From NCBI GenBank assembly GCA_934501535.1, contig CAKSUM010000015.1, positions 1 through 60,684 on the forward strand: 60,684 nt of DNA, in the 5' to 3' direction. The notes beneath the pieces are model-generated. The model saw only the letters and a program-made list of their open reading frames with translations, made no database searches and was not told where the DNA came from. Below, one piece after another: positions 41,000 through 52,300 of this stretch (position 1 is the first letter of the stretch; every line of letters starts with the position of its first letter). The translations under genes were made by a program, and so were the position numbers. The stretch is from an uncultured Clostridia bacterium. Lineage in GTDB: Bacteria > Bacillota > Clostridia > UBA1381.

Positions 41000-43792
41000 G
41001 TGAAAAAAATAAACAAAGTTTCAGGACTTCTTTTATGTGCATCACTGATTTGCACAAATCCGGTTATATATGCACAAGAGCAAGATGATATTTCTTATAC
41101 GACTATTGATATTTCGAGTGTTGCCAATGCGCCGATATATGCAAAAGAAGGCGATACATGGTCGGGAAATTATGTTGCGACAGCACCGGACAAAGGACGC
41201 GGTATTGATTATGACAGTATGAAAGAGCTGTTAACGGACGGTGTGTTTGAGCATAATAACACACCGTACAAGCTTGATGTTGAAATAAACAAAAATACGG
41301 CAATTTCTACCGGCGGTTTGAGATTTGATCATAATGATAACGGCGAGGTGCGTGGTATAACTCAAAATTACAATTATACAGGTGTGGATGTGGATATTGC
41401 GGACGGCCGCTACAGCGGACTGAAAATTTTGGCTTCCGCAACAGGAAACAGACCGCATGGATTGCTTAAAAATAACGGTTTTGCAGATGCTGACATTACA
41501 AACTGGAACAACACATCAAAGCTGGCGGTAGTATTGCAGTATACCGATGGGACATCTGATATTGTTGAAACTATGACTGCTTATCCCGTTGATACAACAG
41601 CTACTAAAACATTGACAGAAAATAAAGATGTATTTCCGGCAGACGTAACAAAAACAGACACAGCCGGAAACAGTACAACGGTGAAAGCAGCAGCACTGCC
41701 GGACGGAACGGCATTGTCAAAAGATAATTTTTGGAATGGATTTAAAGTAAAAACTATCACGAATTTTGACGGTTGGACATTTGGCGGTAAATCGACTTAT
41801 AGTGCAAAAAACGGTGCAGCAGTTGATATTTATATTAATGAGTACACATTCCCTGTAGACAGTGAGAAGACACTGAATAATATACATATTGTAGGTTCAT
41901 GTGCCGATTATACAGGTGTAAAAGTAAAACAGGACGGAACGGTGGATTATTCTAATGCACATGCGGCATCTAATATAAACTGGAGCGACGGCATGTACGG
42001 GTCGATGGTATATGCCATGACAGCCGTCACCGATAAAATGGTTTTGATGGCTGATGCAAAAACAGCAGTTCAAAATCTGATTGACGCGAACCCGGGTGTT
42101 AACATTGCGGAGGATACGGCGGCTTTGGCGGCACTGAACAATATAATTGAAACTTACGGCGCATACGGCATTTCGGCGGAAGAAATTTTGTCGGAATACA
42201 AGCCGCAGGTTAGTGATTTCAGAGTTACCGGAACATATGGTGTGGGAAATACCTTGACGATTACATACAATTTCAGCGACCCGCTGGGCGGCGCGGACGC
42301 GTCGGAATTTAAGTGGTATAAGGCAAGCAGTATAGCAGCTGTGTTCCCGGACGAATACACGCAAATCAGCGGTGCCGACCAAAGCACGTACACAATGCAA
42401 GCAGCAGACGACGGATTTATTATCCGCGCCGAAATTGTGCCGAAAACGCCGTCGAGTGCGATTTTGGGAAGGATTTTGAAGAACAGTCCGTCGGTAACGC
42501 AAACCTTTTTCAAAGAAGCTGCGCCGACGGCAATGAATGTAAAACTTGCTTGCGATACGGAGGCAAAGAAAATTGCAGCCGGCAGCAAGCTGACGGTTTC
42601 CTATGATTATTTTGACCCCAATATGATTGCTGATGAAAATATTGATGTTGAAAGCGGTACACAAATTGAAATTCAAAAATCAGCAGACAAAACAAACTGG
42701 GAAACGCTTGCGGATTTATCGAATTTACAGGCATTTGAATATGTGTTGACCGAGTCGGATATAAATGTTTATCTGCGCGCAAAGATTGTGCCGAAGAATA
42801 ACCATGCACCGGAGCCGGAAACGGGTGACGCGGTGTATTCCGATGTAATTGCGGCACCGTTCGCGCCGTCTGTGAGCAATGTTGTAATCAGCGGTTCGGG
42901 GCAGGCGGGAACAACACTCACCTGTACATATAAATTTGAAGATATAAACGGCAATGCCGATATTGATTCGGAGATTGTTTGGTACAAAGGCAGTACGGAA
43001 ATCGGGCGCGGTGTGAATTATACCGTTACAAACGGCGATGTCGGCAGCAACGTTAACTGCGTCGTTACGCCGAAAACGGACGCTGCACCGACAACAGGTA
43101 CGCCGGCAAGCAGTAATTCGGTTATGTGCACGAACGGAAACTCGTCGGGCGGCTCGGGTTCATCGGGCGGGGGCGGAGGATTCAGAATAAATCCGGATCT
43201 TTCGACCAAAAATGCTCAGGATATTGTGCCGCCGATAAGCGAGCCGGACTATAATTATACGTATGCGTTCGGCGATATTCAGAATCACTGGGCGAGAGAC
43301 TCTGTTGAAAGAATGTACAAAAAGGGCATTGTTTCGGGCAAGGGAGACGGATTTTATCCGGATGACGGACTTATCCGCGCGGAGCTTGCGGTAATCGTAA
43401 GCAACGCAATCGGTGCAAAAGCGTCATACAGCAATTGCTTTGAGGACGTTATTGAAAGCGACTGGTTTGCACCGTACGCGCAGGGACTTTTTGACAAGAA
43501 GATAATTGTCGGCTCGGACGGGAAATTTGCGCCGCATGACGCCGTGACAAGAGAAATGGCAATTCAAATTATCGTGGCGGCGTATAAGGATAAGCTTGCC
43601 GAGGACAGCGATTATCAGATAGACGCGCCTGATTCGGCTGAAATAAGCAGCTGGGCGGAAAATGCAGTAAAAACAGCGGTTAAAAACGGAATAATTAAAG
43701 GCCGCGAGGACGGCTCGATTGCGCCGAAGGCTGTTTTAACAAGAGCGGAAGCGGTATCGATAATAGACAGACTTATGGAAAACGTTCAGTAA
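41000..43792 (+). CDS. Surface-anchored SLH protein with an unrecognised N-terminal domain
   Basis: GTG start at 41000 behind GAGGTGAT. The 930-residue protein has a signal peptide (cut near A25). An unrecognised domain (about 33-348) begins YTTIDISSVANAPIYAKEGD and ends GMYGSMVYAMTAVT. Next come a short helical part and three Ig-like repeats (about 401-495, 505-612 and 620-708; each with YxF/YxD...W/EI...IVPK-type ends). A Gly/Ser-rich linker leads to three SLH domains (about 751-930: YAFGDIQNHWARDSVERMYK, FEDVIESDWFAPYAQGLF, ISSWAENAVKTAVKNGIIKG). SLH domains bind pyruvylated wall polymer, so this is a cell-surface protein. The N-terminal domain recurs in the proteins at 49315 and 53862 and may bind glycan. 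Confidence 0.88.
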   Translation: MKKINKVSGLLLCASLICTNPVIYAQEQDDISYTTIDISSVANAPIYAKEGDTWSGNYVATAPDKGRGIDYDSMKELLTDGVFEHNNTPYKLDVEINKNTAISTGGLRFDHNDNGEVRGITQNYNYTGVDVDIADGRYSGLKILASATGNRPHGLLKNNGFADADITNWNNTSKLAVVLQYTDGTSDIVETMTAYPVDTTATKTLTENKDVFPADVTKTDTAGNSTTVKAAALPDGTALSKDNFWNGFKVKTITNFDGWTFGGKSTYSAKNGAAVDIYINEYTFPVDSEKTLNNIHIVGSCADYTGVKVKQDGTVDYSNAHAASNINWSDGMYGSMVYAMTAVTDKMVLMADAKTAVQNLIDANPGVNIAEDTAALAALNNIIETYGAYGISAEEILSEYKPQVSDFRVTGTYGVGNTLTITYNFSDPLGGADASEFKWYKASSIAAVFPDEYTQISGADQSTYTMQAADDGFIIRAEIVPKTPSSAILGRILKNSPSVTQTFFKEAAPTAMNVKLACDTEAKKIAAGSKLTVSYDYFDPNMIADENIDVESGTQIEIQKSADKTNWETLADLSNLQAFEYVLTESDINVYLRAKIVPKNNHAPEPETGDAVYSDVIAAPFAPSVSNVVISGSGQAGTTLTCTYKFEDINGNADIDSEIVWYKGSTEIGRGVNYTVTNGDVGSNVNCVVTPKTDAAPTTGTPASSNSVMCTNGNSSGGSGSSGGGGGFRINPDLSTKNAQDIVPPISEPDYNYTYAFGDIQNHWARDSVERMYKKGIVSGKGDGFYPDDGLIRAELAVIVSNAIGAKASYSNCFEDVIESDWFAPYAQGLFDKKIIVGSDGKFAPHDAVTREMAIQIIVAAYKDKLAEDSDYQIDAPDSAEISSWAENAVKTAVKNGIIKGREDGSIAPKAVLTRAEAVSIIDRLMENVQ

Positions 43793-43805
43793 TACGGAGG
43801 TAACA

Positions 43806-46481
43806 ATGAAGAAAATAATCAGTTTATTAATATCCCTCATTTTTCTGCTGAACGGTGCGGTTTTGGCAGAAGAGGAAAACAGCGACAGCGTTTGCCGCGA
43901 AACAGCGCTGCTTGCCAAGCTTCAGGTTTACGACGCAATTCAGACCGACAGCGCACGTATCACGAGGGCGGAATTTGCACAAATTCTGGCAAGGCTTGAC
44001 CGCGCGCAGCTTGATGAAGATTTTTCAAAGGGTACATTTTTTGACGTACCCCAGGGCGACAGCAACGCAGCCGTTATTGATTATGTATATAACAAAGGTT
44101 ATATGACGGTACAGGACAACAAATTCTTAAAGAATGACAATTTGCTGGCGGAGGACGCGATTTTCGCGGCGGTTAAGCTGTTGGGATATTCCGTACCGGC
44201 ATATGCGAGCGACTACATGCAGGTAGCCGATTCTTTGGGATTAACAAGGAAAATGCGTATTAAATCGGGCGAAATAGATTATCAGTCATTATCCAAAATG
44301 CTGTATGCGGCAATAAATGCACCGCTTTATTTCGGCGTTGCACTGAATGAAGGCAATACGGATAAAACTATTTTAAAAACGAGGTTCGAGCTTGTATCGG
44401 AGGACGGTATAGTAGAGGGCAGCTACGGCAAATATCTTTACGGCATGCCGAAAAGTCTTGAACAGAACGAAATCTTAATTAACGGCAGAAAATACCTAAC
44501 CGAAGATTCGGAGCTGCAGGCGGCGATAGGATACAAGCTGACCTTTTGGTACAGCGAGGACGACGCGGAGCAGCGCGAGATTTTCTGCTACGAACTTGAC
44601 AAAGATTATACGACGGTAAAAAAGACGTACCGCGACATGGTAAGACAAGAACCGGAAAGACTTGTTTATGACGAAAACGGCAGAACAAAGTATCTGAAAT
44701 TCGGTGACGATATGCGAATTATCCACAATTCAAAGCCGGAAACCGATTTTTCGTTCCTGTTCGCGGACGGCGTAAAGGGCGATATTACATTTATTCTGAA
44801 TAACAACAAAATTCAGGCAGCTATCACTTATGACTATAAGAGTTACGCCGTAAAGAGCATAAAGAATAACGAAATCCGATTTAAGTATGATGTTGAGGAC
44901 GTAATTGAGCTTAACCCGATTGATGTCACGAATGTTGTATACATTGACGGTTTCCCCGGCAGCGTAAATGATATTCAGGTCGGAAATATTATCTCGGTTG
45001 CGTATGACGCCGCAACAAAATACAGATTCTTGTTCGTCTCAACCGAAACATTTGAGGGCACGGTGGCGCGGATATATTCCGATGACGGCGTAAATTATTA
45101 CGAAATAAGCGGGGCAGACTATCCGGTTGACTCGGATTTATATGATAAAATCACGCGCCGCGTACGCGATACGGCGAAGGTGGAGCGCGAGCAGGATTAT
45201 GCAGTGTATCTTGACGTTATGGGCGAAATTGCCGATGTTGAGGAACTCGGCTACAATAAATATATGTATGGGTATCTGACAAAGGTTTATGAGCTTGATG
45301 ATGCGGATTACAAAATTGAACTTAAAATGTACAGCATGGTTCCGCGCGGTGAAAACAGATATGTTTTGCCGGAAAAAATAACCTTCAACGGAACGCGGAA
45401 GAAGATTACCGATGTGGGTCCGCAGATAAAGAGTTATTTTGATAATTCATCGCTTAACAATCCGCCCGTAGTAAAGTATAAGCTTGCAAGAACAGGGCAG
45501 ATTGAGGCGCTCACGATCGACGTAAAGCAGACTAACGAAAAGCTGAGCGACGATTATCTCACGATGCCGTATGCGACCGGAGAATATCAGTTTTGGGAAT
45601 ACTATAACGGCTGGAAATCTACCGGAAATGACCCGGATATGACATATATAACGTATATGCATCAATGGGACGATTATGAGGCAACGTGTTTCAGGATTCC
45701 GGGCGACCGAAGCAATGTTTCAAAATATGACTGCGGAACACCGAGAGATATGGATATGAAAGGCGACGGCGTTCTTAAGGGAACATTTTCATTTTATGAT
45801 ATAGATGAATTTAACCGTCCTGCGTGCGTTGTGTATAATGCAACGAGTGCACAGGATATTAAGTTGGAAAACAGAGATGTAATCGGCATAGAAAAAATAA
45901 TAACAACACTGAATGATGATAATGAAATATGCCTTAAGGTGTGCGGCTATATGCATGGAAAATATGTGGAGCGAATGGTTAATGATGAGGACGCGATTAA
46001 TGTATTAAAGAATATGAAAAAGGGTGATTTTGCAGCAGTAATACTTGACAGTGTAACGAATGAGATCACAAAAGCGGCTTATTATGTGACGTCAGACCCA
46101 AGCAAATTCAACCGCAATTATTACCTCAATAATCATGCTTCAGCCGAGAACGGTTCTTTCCAAAAAGGCATGCTTATAGCGCGCGTAAAGGATTCCACAA
46201 AGCAGATGATAAGTCTGAACGGCAATTCAAAAACAATGACTACCATTATTGCCCCGGACGGAAATTACCGCGAAGGTGATTCTTTCAGACGGAACGGCGG
46301 TTACACAATATATGATTGTGCAAAACGGGAGTTTATTTACGGCGCATTCTTTGATGAGCTGCAAAGGGGCGATTTGATTTGCGCGTCAACTGCAAAAAAT
46401 CTGATGTACAGTTTTGTGGTATTAAGAAACAACGAATTTGAGAACTGGCAGGATATTATTCCACCGAATATGAAAAAATAG
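43806..46481 (+). CDS. Large secreted protein with N-terminal SLH-like region, otherwise unrecognised
   Basis: The 891-residue protein has a signal peptide (cut near AVLAEE). An SLH-like segment follows (about 25-180: RITRAEFAQILARLDRAQL, GTFFDVPQGDSNAAVIDYVY, GYMTV), somewhat degenerate. The remaining 700 residues are predicted beta-rich with charged loops (for example YLYGMPKSLEQNEILINGRK and IGIEKIITTLNDDNEICLKV) and no motif I can name. Proteins of this size with SLH-like starts are frequent in wall-degrading Clostridia. It sits 13 bases behind the SLH protein with ribosome site GGAGG and nine bases ahead of a beta-helix gene, so it belongs to the same surface operon. Confidence 0.75.
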   Translation: MKKIISLLISLIFLLNGAVLAEEENSDSVCRETALLAKLQVYDAIQTDSARITRAEFAQILARLDRAQLDEDFSKGTFFDVPQGDSNAAVIDYVYNKGYMTVQDNKFLKNDNLLAEDAIFAAVKLLGYSVPAYASDYMQVADSLGLTRKMRIKSGEIDYQSLSKMLYAAINAPLYFGVALNEGNTDKTILKTRFELVSEDGIVEGSYGKYLYGMPKSLEQNEILINGRKYLTEDSELQAAIGYKLTFWYSEDDAEQREIFCYELDKDYTTVKKTYRDMVRQEPERLVYDENGRTKYLKFGDDMRIIHNSKPETDFSFLFADGVKGDITFILNNNKIQAAITYDYKSYAVKSIKNNEIRFKYDVEDVIELNPIDVTNVVYIDGFPGSVNDIQVGNIISVAYDAATKYRFLFVSTETFEGTVARIYSDDGVNYYEISGADYPVDSDLYDKITRRVRDTAKVEREQDYAVYLDVMGEIADVEELGYNKYMYGYLTKVYELDDADYKIELKMYSMVPRGENRYVLPEKITFNGTRKKITDVGPQIKSYFDNSSLNNPPVVKYKLARTGQIEALTIDVKQTNEKLSDDYLTMPYATGEYQFWEYYNGWKSTGNDPDMTYITYMHQWDDYEATCFRIPGDRSNVSKYDCGTPRDMDMKGDGVLKGTFSFYDIDEFNRPACVVYNATSAQDIKLENRDVIGIEKIITTLNDDNEICLKVCGYMHGKYVERMVNDEDAINVLKNMKKGDFAAVILDSVTNEITKAAYYVTSDPSKFNRNYYLNNHASAENGSFQKGMLIARVKDSTKQMISLNGNSKTMTTIIAPDGNYREGDSFRRNGGYTIYDCAKREFIYGAFFDELQRGDLICASTAKNLMYSFVVLRNNEFENWQDIIPPNMKK

Positions 46482-46490
46482 GGCGATTGA

Positions 46491-49295
46491 GTGAAAAGAA
46501 AAATTATAAGTGTGATTGTTGTATTGTCAGTATTGTTTGCGGCATCGCCGCAAACAATATCGGCGGATATAATATGCAAGGAACAAGATGGTTACAGCCT
46601 TCGGGGCAAGTGTTCCCGTTCCGGCGGGGAGGTAATGCTGCTCATTGTAAAAAAGGACGCTGCGGAGCCATACCAAAATGATGATGTCGGATATATTAAT
46701 ACGGCAAAAATCAACAAAAACGGTGAATATTCCGTCAGGTTTGCTTTTGATAAAGACCCGGAGGACTATCGGATACTTACGAAAGCGGACGGACAGGACG
46801 TTACGGAAGGAATATTTGTACTGGAAAGACAAAAGGAATTGATTGTAGACGTAGACTCTGCGCAGTATGGCAGAACGGTCAGAGCGAAAGTCACAACTGC
46901 AAGCTGCTTTTCAAATTTCCGCACATATATGAGAGTCGCAGGAATATACGATTCAGGCGGAAAATTAATAGGCGCGAAAAATTTAGGCTCGGGAAACATT
47001 GATGCAGGCGATGTCAATTCAGATGTGTATTACATTGATGTTCCGCAGGATTCACATAAGATAAAGATATTTACATTTGAAAGTCTGAAAACGATGCTGC
47101 CGTATGCGGATGCTGCGGAATTGGAAGTGGAGAATAATTCCGCCGCAGAGCTGTATGTCGCGCCCGGCGGGTCAGACAGCAACGAAGGAACCGTTGATGC
47201 ACCACTTGCAACTTTAGAAGGTGCAAGGAAGGCTGTGCGGAAAATTGAAAAGAAAGAAAACGGAATCACTGTTTACTTCCGCGGCGGTCGGTATTATATG
47301 AATAAACCGGTAATATTCAGCGTTGCGGACAGCGGCACGGAAGATTGCCCGATTACATACTCGGCATACAAAAATGAAAAACCGGAATTTGTCGGCGGAA
47401 TATACCTTGACGGTAAAAAAGCAAAGCTTGCAAACGATGACCGTATAAAAAGCGGCAATGTCTATTGCATTGATTTAGCGGAAGCAGGCATAGGAGAAAT
47501 ACCGGAGATGACGCCGACCGGTCAGGGTGCGGCATATAATGCAAACGGATTTGAACTGTTTATTGATGATAAGGCGTATTTCCCGGCAAGGTGGCCGAAC
47601 AAGGACGCGGAAGAATACAATACCTATGAAAAAATTGTTTCGGTAACCGAAATCGGTGACAGTCTGAACACAGCAGCGGCAAATCCGCAAATGACAGTTT
47701 CGGACGATACCGCCGAGAGAATTGCATCGTGGACGAATACGGACGAGGCGTTTGTCGGCGGATATCCGGGACTTCCATATTTTGATTTCGGCTTTAAATT
47801 TACTGCAAACGAAACAACCGTAAACCTTGACAGAAAGTGCAACGGCGGTATAAAAAAAGACGGGTTGATTTATTTTTACAATATTCCGGAGGAACTGGAT
47901 TCGGAAGGGGAATACTATATCGACCGCGCGAATAAAAAATTGTACTTTTACAGTGCTGAAGAACCGTCGGACAAAAATATTCTGCTTACGACAACCAATG
48001 TTTGGCATTGGGAAAACGGACTGATAGCTGTTAACGGCGCTGATAATATAAACTTCAGCGGACTTACGGTAAACGGGTGTATCGGATTTGGGTTGTCGAT
48101 AAAAAAGGGGAGAAACATAAATGTTTCCGGCTGTACATTTAAAAATATGTCCGAATCGGGCGCGTATGTCGGCGAATTTCACTCGTCGTATAAAAACGCG
48201 TACGGCAGACTTGATGATGACTCCGAATATGTTCAACGAGGAAATCTGGTAAATAACATTAAATTTACCGGGTGTAAATTCCTGAATACGGGGTACAGTG
48301 GACTGAATGTTTCCGGCGGTAACCGTAAAACGCTGGAGGGCGCAGATGTTGAAATTTACGGCTGTGAGTTCGAAAACTTCGGCAGAATAATCTGTGCATA
48401 CTCACCGGGAATAAGAATGGACGGCGTCGGGATAAATGTGCGCAATTGCACCGTTCACCGCGGCGATTCGGTCGGAATAATGTCCGGCGGAAACGACTGC
48501 ATTATCGAAAATAACGATATATTTGATGTTGCACGTGAGTGTACCGACTGCGGAGTGATATACCTGCACAAAGGGTTAAAGAACGGAATAATCATTCGGA
48601 ATAATTTCATTCATGATATTACTGATGAGCACGGTACGAATCATATGTTAAACTACAATCAGGCGGCAAAAGTTCACGGAAAAATCGCCGTATATAATGA
48701 CGGCGGGGGAAGTATGCTCACCGTGGAGAACAACATTATAAAAGATGTTCCGCAGGGATTTTTCAGCGTCGGATTTGGGAATAGAGTTAATAACAATATC
48801 TTTATTGATGTAAAATATCCAATCAGAACCCGCGAAAATGTTATTATTATAGACAAAATTATGCAGCGGGACGGCACATATTTGATGCCGGAATTTAATG
48901 AAGAATTGGGCGATGCTGCTTTTGCGGAACTCGGATATCTGGAACCGGACAGCGAGAAAAATCCCGTATGGGCAGTTAAATATCCCGAAGTGTTTACATG
49001 GAAGGAATACTTAAAGGAAAGGGGGACAGATGCAATCTATCCGAAGAATGATGTATCGGATAATCTGATAACATATATCAAATATTCAGATTATGCAAAT
49101 CAGATAACGGATATTTTCACGGATAAGATTGTGACGGAAAAGTCTATTATGGACTTATCCGGCAGTGATTACGGAAATATTCTGTTTGAAAAATCTGTTG
49201 ATTTTACGGATGCGGAAAACGGAGATTTCAGTATTGCCAAAGATTCAGATATTCTGAATGTTCTGCCGGGTTTAAGGAAAAACCATACAAAATAA
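46491..49295 (+). CDS. Secreted right-handed beta-helix protein
   Basis: GTG start at 46491 with only a weak ribosome site (AGGG). The 934-residue protein has a signal peptide (cut near ISA at about 25). A beta-sandwich module (about 30-220, with VAGIYDSGGKLIGAKNLG and HKIKIFTFESLKTML) is also seen at the end of the 53862 product. The beta-helix (222-934) opens with ELYVAPGGSDSNEGTVDAPL and VYFRGGRYYMNKPVIF, with coils such as NVSGCTFKNMSESGAYVGEF, IYGCEFENFGRI and VRNCTVHRGDSVGIMSG. It is a close paralogue of the C-terminal half of the next protein and more distant from the 38338 product. It is likely a polysaccharide-cleaving or -binding enzyme, substrate unknown. Confidence 0.85.
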   Translation: MKRKIISVIVVLSVLFAASPQTISADIICKEQDGYSLRGKCSRSGGEVMLLIVKKDAAEPYQNDDVGYINTAKINKNGEYSVRFAFDKDPEDYRILTKADGQDVTEGIFVLERQKELIVDVDSAQYGRTVRAKVTTASCFSNFRTYMRVAGIYDSGGKLIGAKNLGSGNIDAGDVNSDVYYIDVPQDSHKIKIFTFESLKTMLPYADAAELEVENNSAAELYVAPGGSDSNEGTVDAPLATLEGARKAVRKIEKKENGITVYFRGGRYYMNKPVIFSVADSGTEDCPITYSAYKNEKPEFVGGIYLDGKKAKLANDDRIKSGNVYCIDLAEAGIGEIPEMTPTGQGAAYNANGFELFIDDKAYFPARWPNKDAEEYNTYEKIVSVTEIGDSLNTAAANPQMTVSDDTAERIASWTNTDEAFVGGYPGLPYFDFGFKFTANETTVNLDRKCNGGIKKDGLIYFYNIPEELDSEGEYYIDRANKKLYFYSAEEPSDKNILLTTTNVWHWENGLIAVNGADNINFSGLTVNGCIGFGLSIKKGRNINVSGCTFKNMSESGAYVGEFHSSYKNAYGRLDDDSEYVQRGNLVNNIKFTGCKFLNTGYSGLNVSGGNRKTLEGADVEIYGCEFENFGRIICAYSPGIRMDGVGINVRNCTVHRGDSVGIMSGGNDCIIENNDIFDVARECTDCGVIYLHKGLKNGIIIRNNFIHDITDEHGTNHMLNYNQAAKVHGKIAVYNDGGGSMLTVENNIIKDVPQGFFSVGFGNRVNNNIFIDVKYPIRTRENVIIIDKIMQRDGTYLMPEFNEELGDAAFAELGYLEPDSEKNPVWAVKYPEVFTWKEYLKERGTDAIYPKNDVSDNLITYIKYSDYANQITDIFTDKIVTEKSIMDLSGSDYGNILFEKSVDFTDAENGDFSIAKDSDILNVLPGLRKNHTK
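47334..47503 (+). repeat. 170-bp exact direct repeat (copy 1) within a beta-helix gene
   Basis: Bases 47334-47503 are identical to 51880-52049, although sequence on both sides has diverged at many third positions. The tract encodes the first helix turns including YSAYKNEKPEFVGGIYLDGK. Complete identity limited to this block points to recent gene conversion. Confidence 0.85.
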
Positions 49296-49314
49296 AAATA
49301 TGGAGGAAAAAGTT

Positions 49315-52300
49315 ATGAAAAAAATTATTAATGTATTGCTTTGTGCAGCATTAGCAGTGTCCAACTTTACTGTTGTTTCATATGCAGAAGAATCAGACAA
49401 AAATAACTACACAACTATTGATATTTCAAGCGTTGCGAATGCTCCCATATATGCGAAAGAAGGAGATAACTGGTCGAGCTACTCTGCAACTGCGCCAAAT
49501 GCCGGATACGGAATAGACGTTGATGTAATGAGCGCAAAATTAACAAACGGAAAATTAATTTATGGTGAAACACCATATCTCATGTCGGCTAAAACCGGAG
49601 AAAATACTGCAATTAACACCGGCGGTGCTACTGATTGGACTTTTAAGCGTAATGGAAAGGGTGTGACAAATCCTTACAATTATACAGGAACAAATGTTGA
49701 TGTTGCAGATGGATACTATAGCAGCTTAAAAGTTTTGGCATCGGCAACAGGCAATTTTGCTCAAGATATATTGAAAGCCAGAAACGCTGATGCGGATAAC
49801 ACTACAGGATGGGTAAACGCATCAAAGCTTGCGTTGGTACTGCAGTACGAAGATGGTGAACCGGAGATCGTAGAAGCTTTGACAACAAATCCGACAGCAG
49901 CTGCCGATTACAATATTAACAAAGCGGATTTTCCAACAGATATTGTAATAGGTGAAAAAACAGTTAAAGCACCTACATTGCGTAGTAATAATTATTTAAA
50001 TGGCATTAAGGTAATAACAAATTATCTTAACTGGGCATTTAATGCAGAAAATCCATATTCCCCAAATAATACCGGAAGCGGAGATTATTACATCGGTGAA
50101 TACGATTTCCCTATAGACAATACAAGGGTGCTGAAAAGCATTCACGTTGTCGGAGCAAGTGCAGATTTTGATGGTGTTCGGTTAAAAGCAGATGGTACTG
50201 CGGATTATGCAACGTATAATACCGATAAAGATCGTTACTATGCCAATAAGGCTGACAAACAAGAGGGTATGTATGCTTCCGTAGTATATGCTATGACTGC
50301 TGTAACAAAGGACAGTGATTTAAAATCCGTTCTTTCAGCAAAGCTTGATGCTGTCAGAGCAGCAGGAACGATAACGCAGTCTGATATCATTGACATTAGC
50401 GCTATTTTGAAACAAGCTAAAAAATTAGGTATTGAATTAAGTGAAGCAGTAGAGTTATATGAGAAAACGGATATAAAACCGTATGCAAATCAAGCAGCAT
50501 ACGCTAAAGTCGGTGATTTGGCATATGATAAACGCCCGACCGTTGGAACCGTATATATGGATGATACACTATCCGAATTAGGTGAAAATGACAAATATCC
50601 CAAGGCATATATAAAAACCGGTGTATCAATTGATCATTTCAAAAATTTTGGGGACGGAAATGGCCGGGAACCGTCAGCTTATACAAATTGGACGGGTTAT
50701 TTTGGCCATGAAAAAACCACACCGACTTGGGGTAATTGGGAAAGCGGAAAAACAACCAATACACTAACATTTCGTAATATTCCTTATTTGATGAATGTTG
50801 AAACAGATGCTTATACAAATATTGATACCGGCGCGAATGATGTTAAGATGACAGGTGTTGATGTTGACATTAATGACGGTTATTACAATGAACTCAAAAT
50901 ACTTTCATCGGCATCAGAGCCGGTCTTGCAGAAGGCTGAAGCATATAAAAATTGGAACAACATGTCCAAACTTGCATTGAAACTGGATTATGATGATGGT
51001 TCATATGATGTTGTTGATTATCTTGTTAATGAAATAGCAGCAACACACTCTATGAATAATAGTACTGCAAACAACCCTAATGCAATTATTAATAATATTA
51101 TCAATAAAAATGCAGCTGATGCTGAGATAGAAAATAAGCTGCAAAATCCGCAAACTATGAAAATTACATCATATGACCAATATGGCAATTCTACTGTCAA
51201 ACAAGAGCCTACTGAGCTTACGCAAGCAAATTGGTGGAATGGATTTGATGTATGGACAGTTTCCGCGCAGAAACTTGAATCAGACTGGGCAAGTAAATTC
51301 CAACGCGGACCCGTAGCTACATATCCGTGCAGTACATGGTATAAAACAAATCAGGATATTTTATCAACAATAGAGAATCTTACAGAAGAACAGCGTATAA
51401 ATTGGATTAACGGAACGGAACCGAGATATATGTACGGTACCAATTCCGGCGCTAAAGCAGGCATTAATGTATTTACTATACCGGTCGATTTTACAAAGAT
51501 GCTTGTTAATGTACATTTTGTCGGATCGCTCGCAAGTAATGACGGTGTTCAAGTAGATAAAAACGGTAAAGTTATATATTCCACAGATAATGAAATTGCT
51601 GATGGAAAGGGTGCATATAACAACTCGATTTGGGCAATGACAGCCGTTACAAAAATATCAGCGGATACGACAGTATCTCCAGATTTAAATACGGATATAT
51701 ATGTATCACCCAATGGTTCAGACAATAATACAGGAACAATTAATGCACCGCTTGCATCTTTGGAAGGGGTTAAAAAATTAATACGCGGGCTGGATAAAAC
51801 ATCAGGAAAAATAAACGTGTATTTCCGTGGAGGAAGGTATTATATGCAAAAACCTGTAATATTTTCTGAGGAGGACAGTGGCACGGAAGATTGCCCGATT
51901 ACATACTCGGCATACAAAAATGAAAAACCGGAATTTGTCGGCGGAATATACCTTGACGGTAAAAAAGCAAAGCTTGCAAACGATGACCGTATAAAAAGCG
52001 GCAATGTCTATTGCATTGATTTAGCGGAAGCAGGCATAGGAGAAATACCTGAGCTGACCCCGAACGGTCAAGGCGCGGCATATAACGCAAACGGATTTGA
52101 ACTGTTTATTGACGATAAGGCATATTTCCCTGCAAGATGGCCGAACAAGGACGCGGAAGAATACAACACCTATGAAAAAATTATTTCTGTGACTGAAACG
52201 GGTGACAGTTCAAACAGTGCGGCTCAAAATCCGCAAATGATCGTTTCGGACAGCGCCGCTGAAAAAATTGCGTCATGGTCAAATGCAGACGAGGCTTTTA

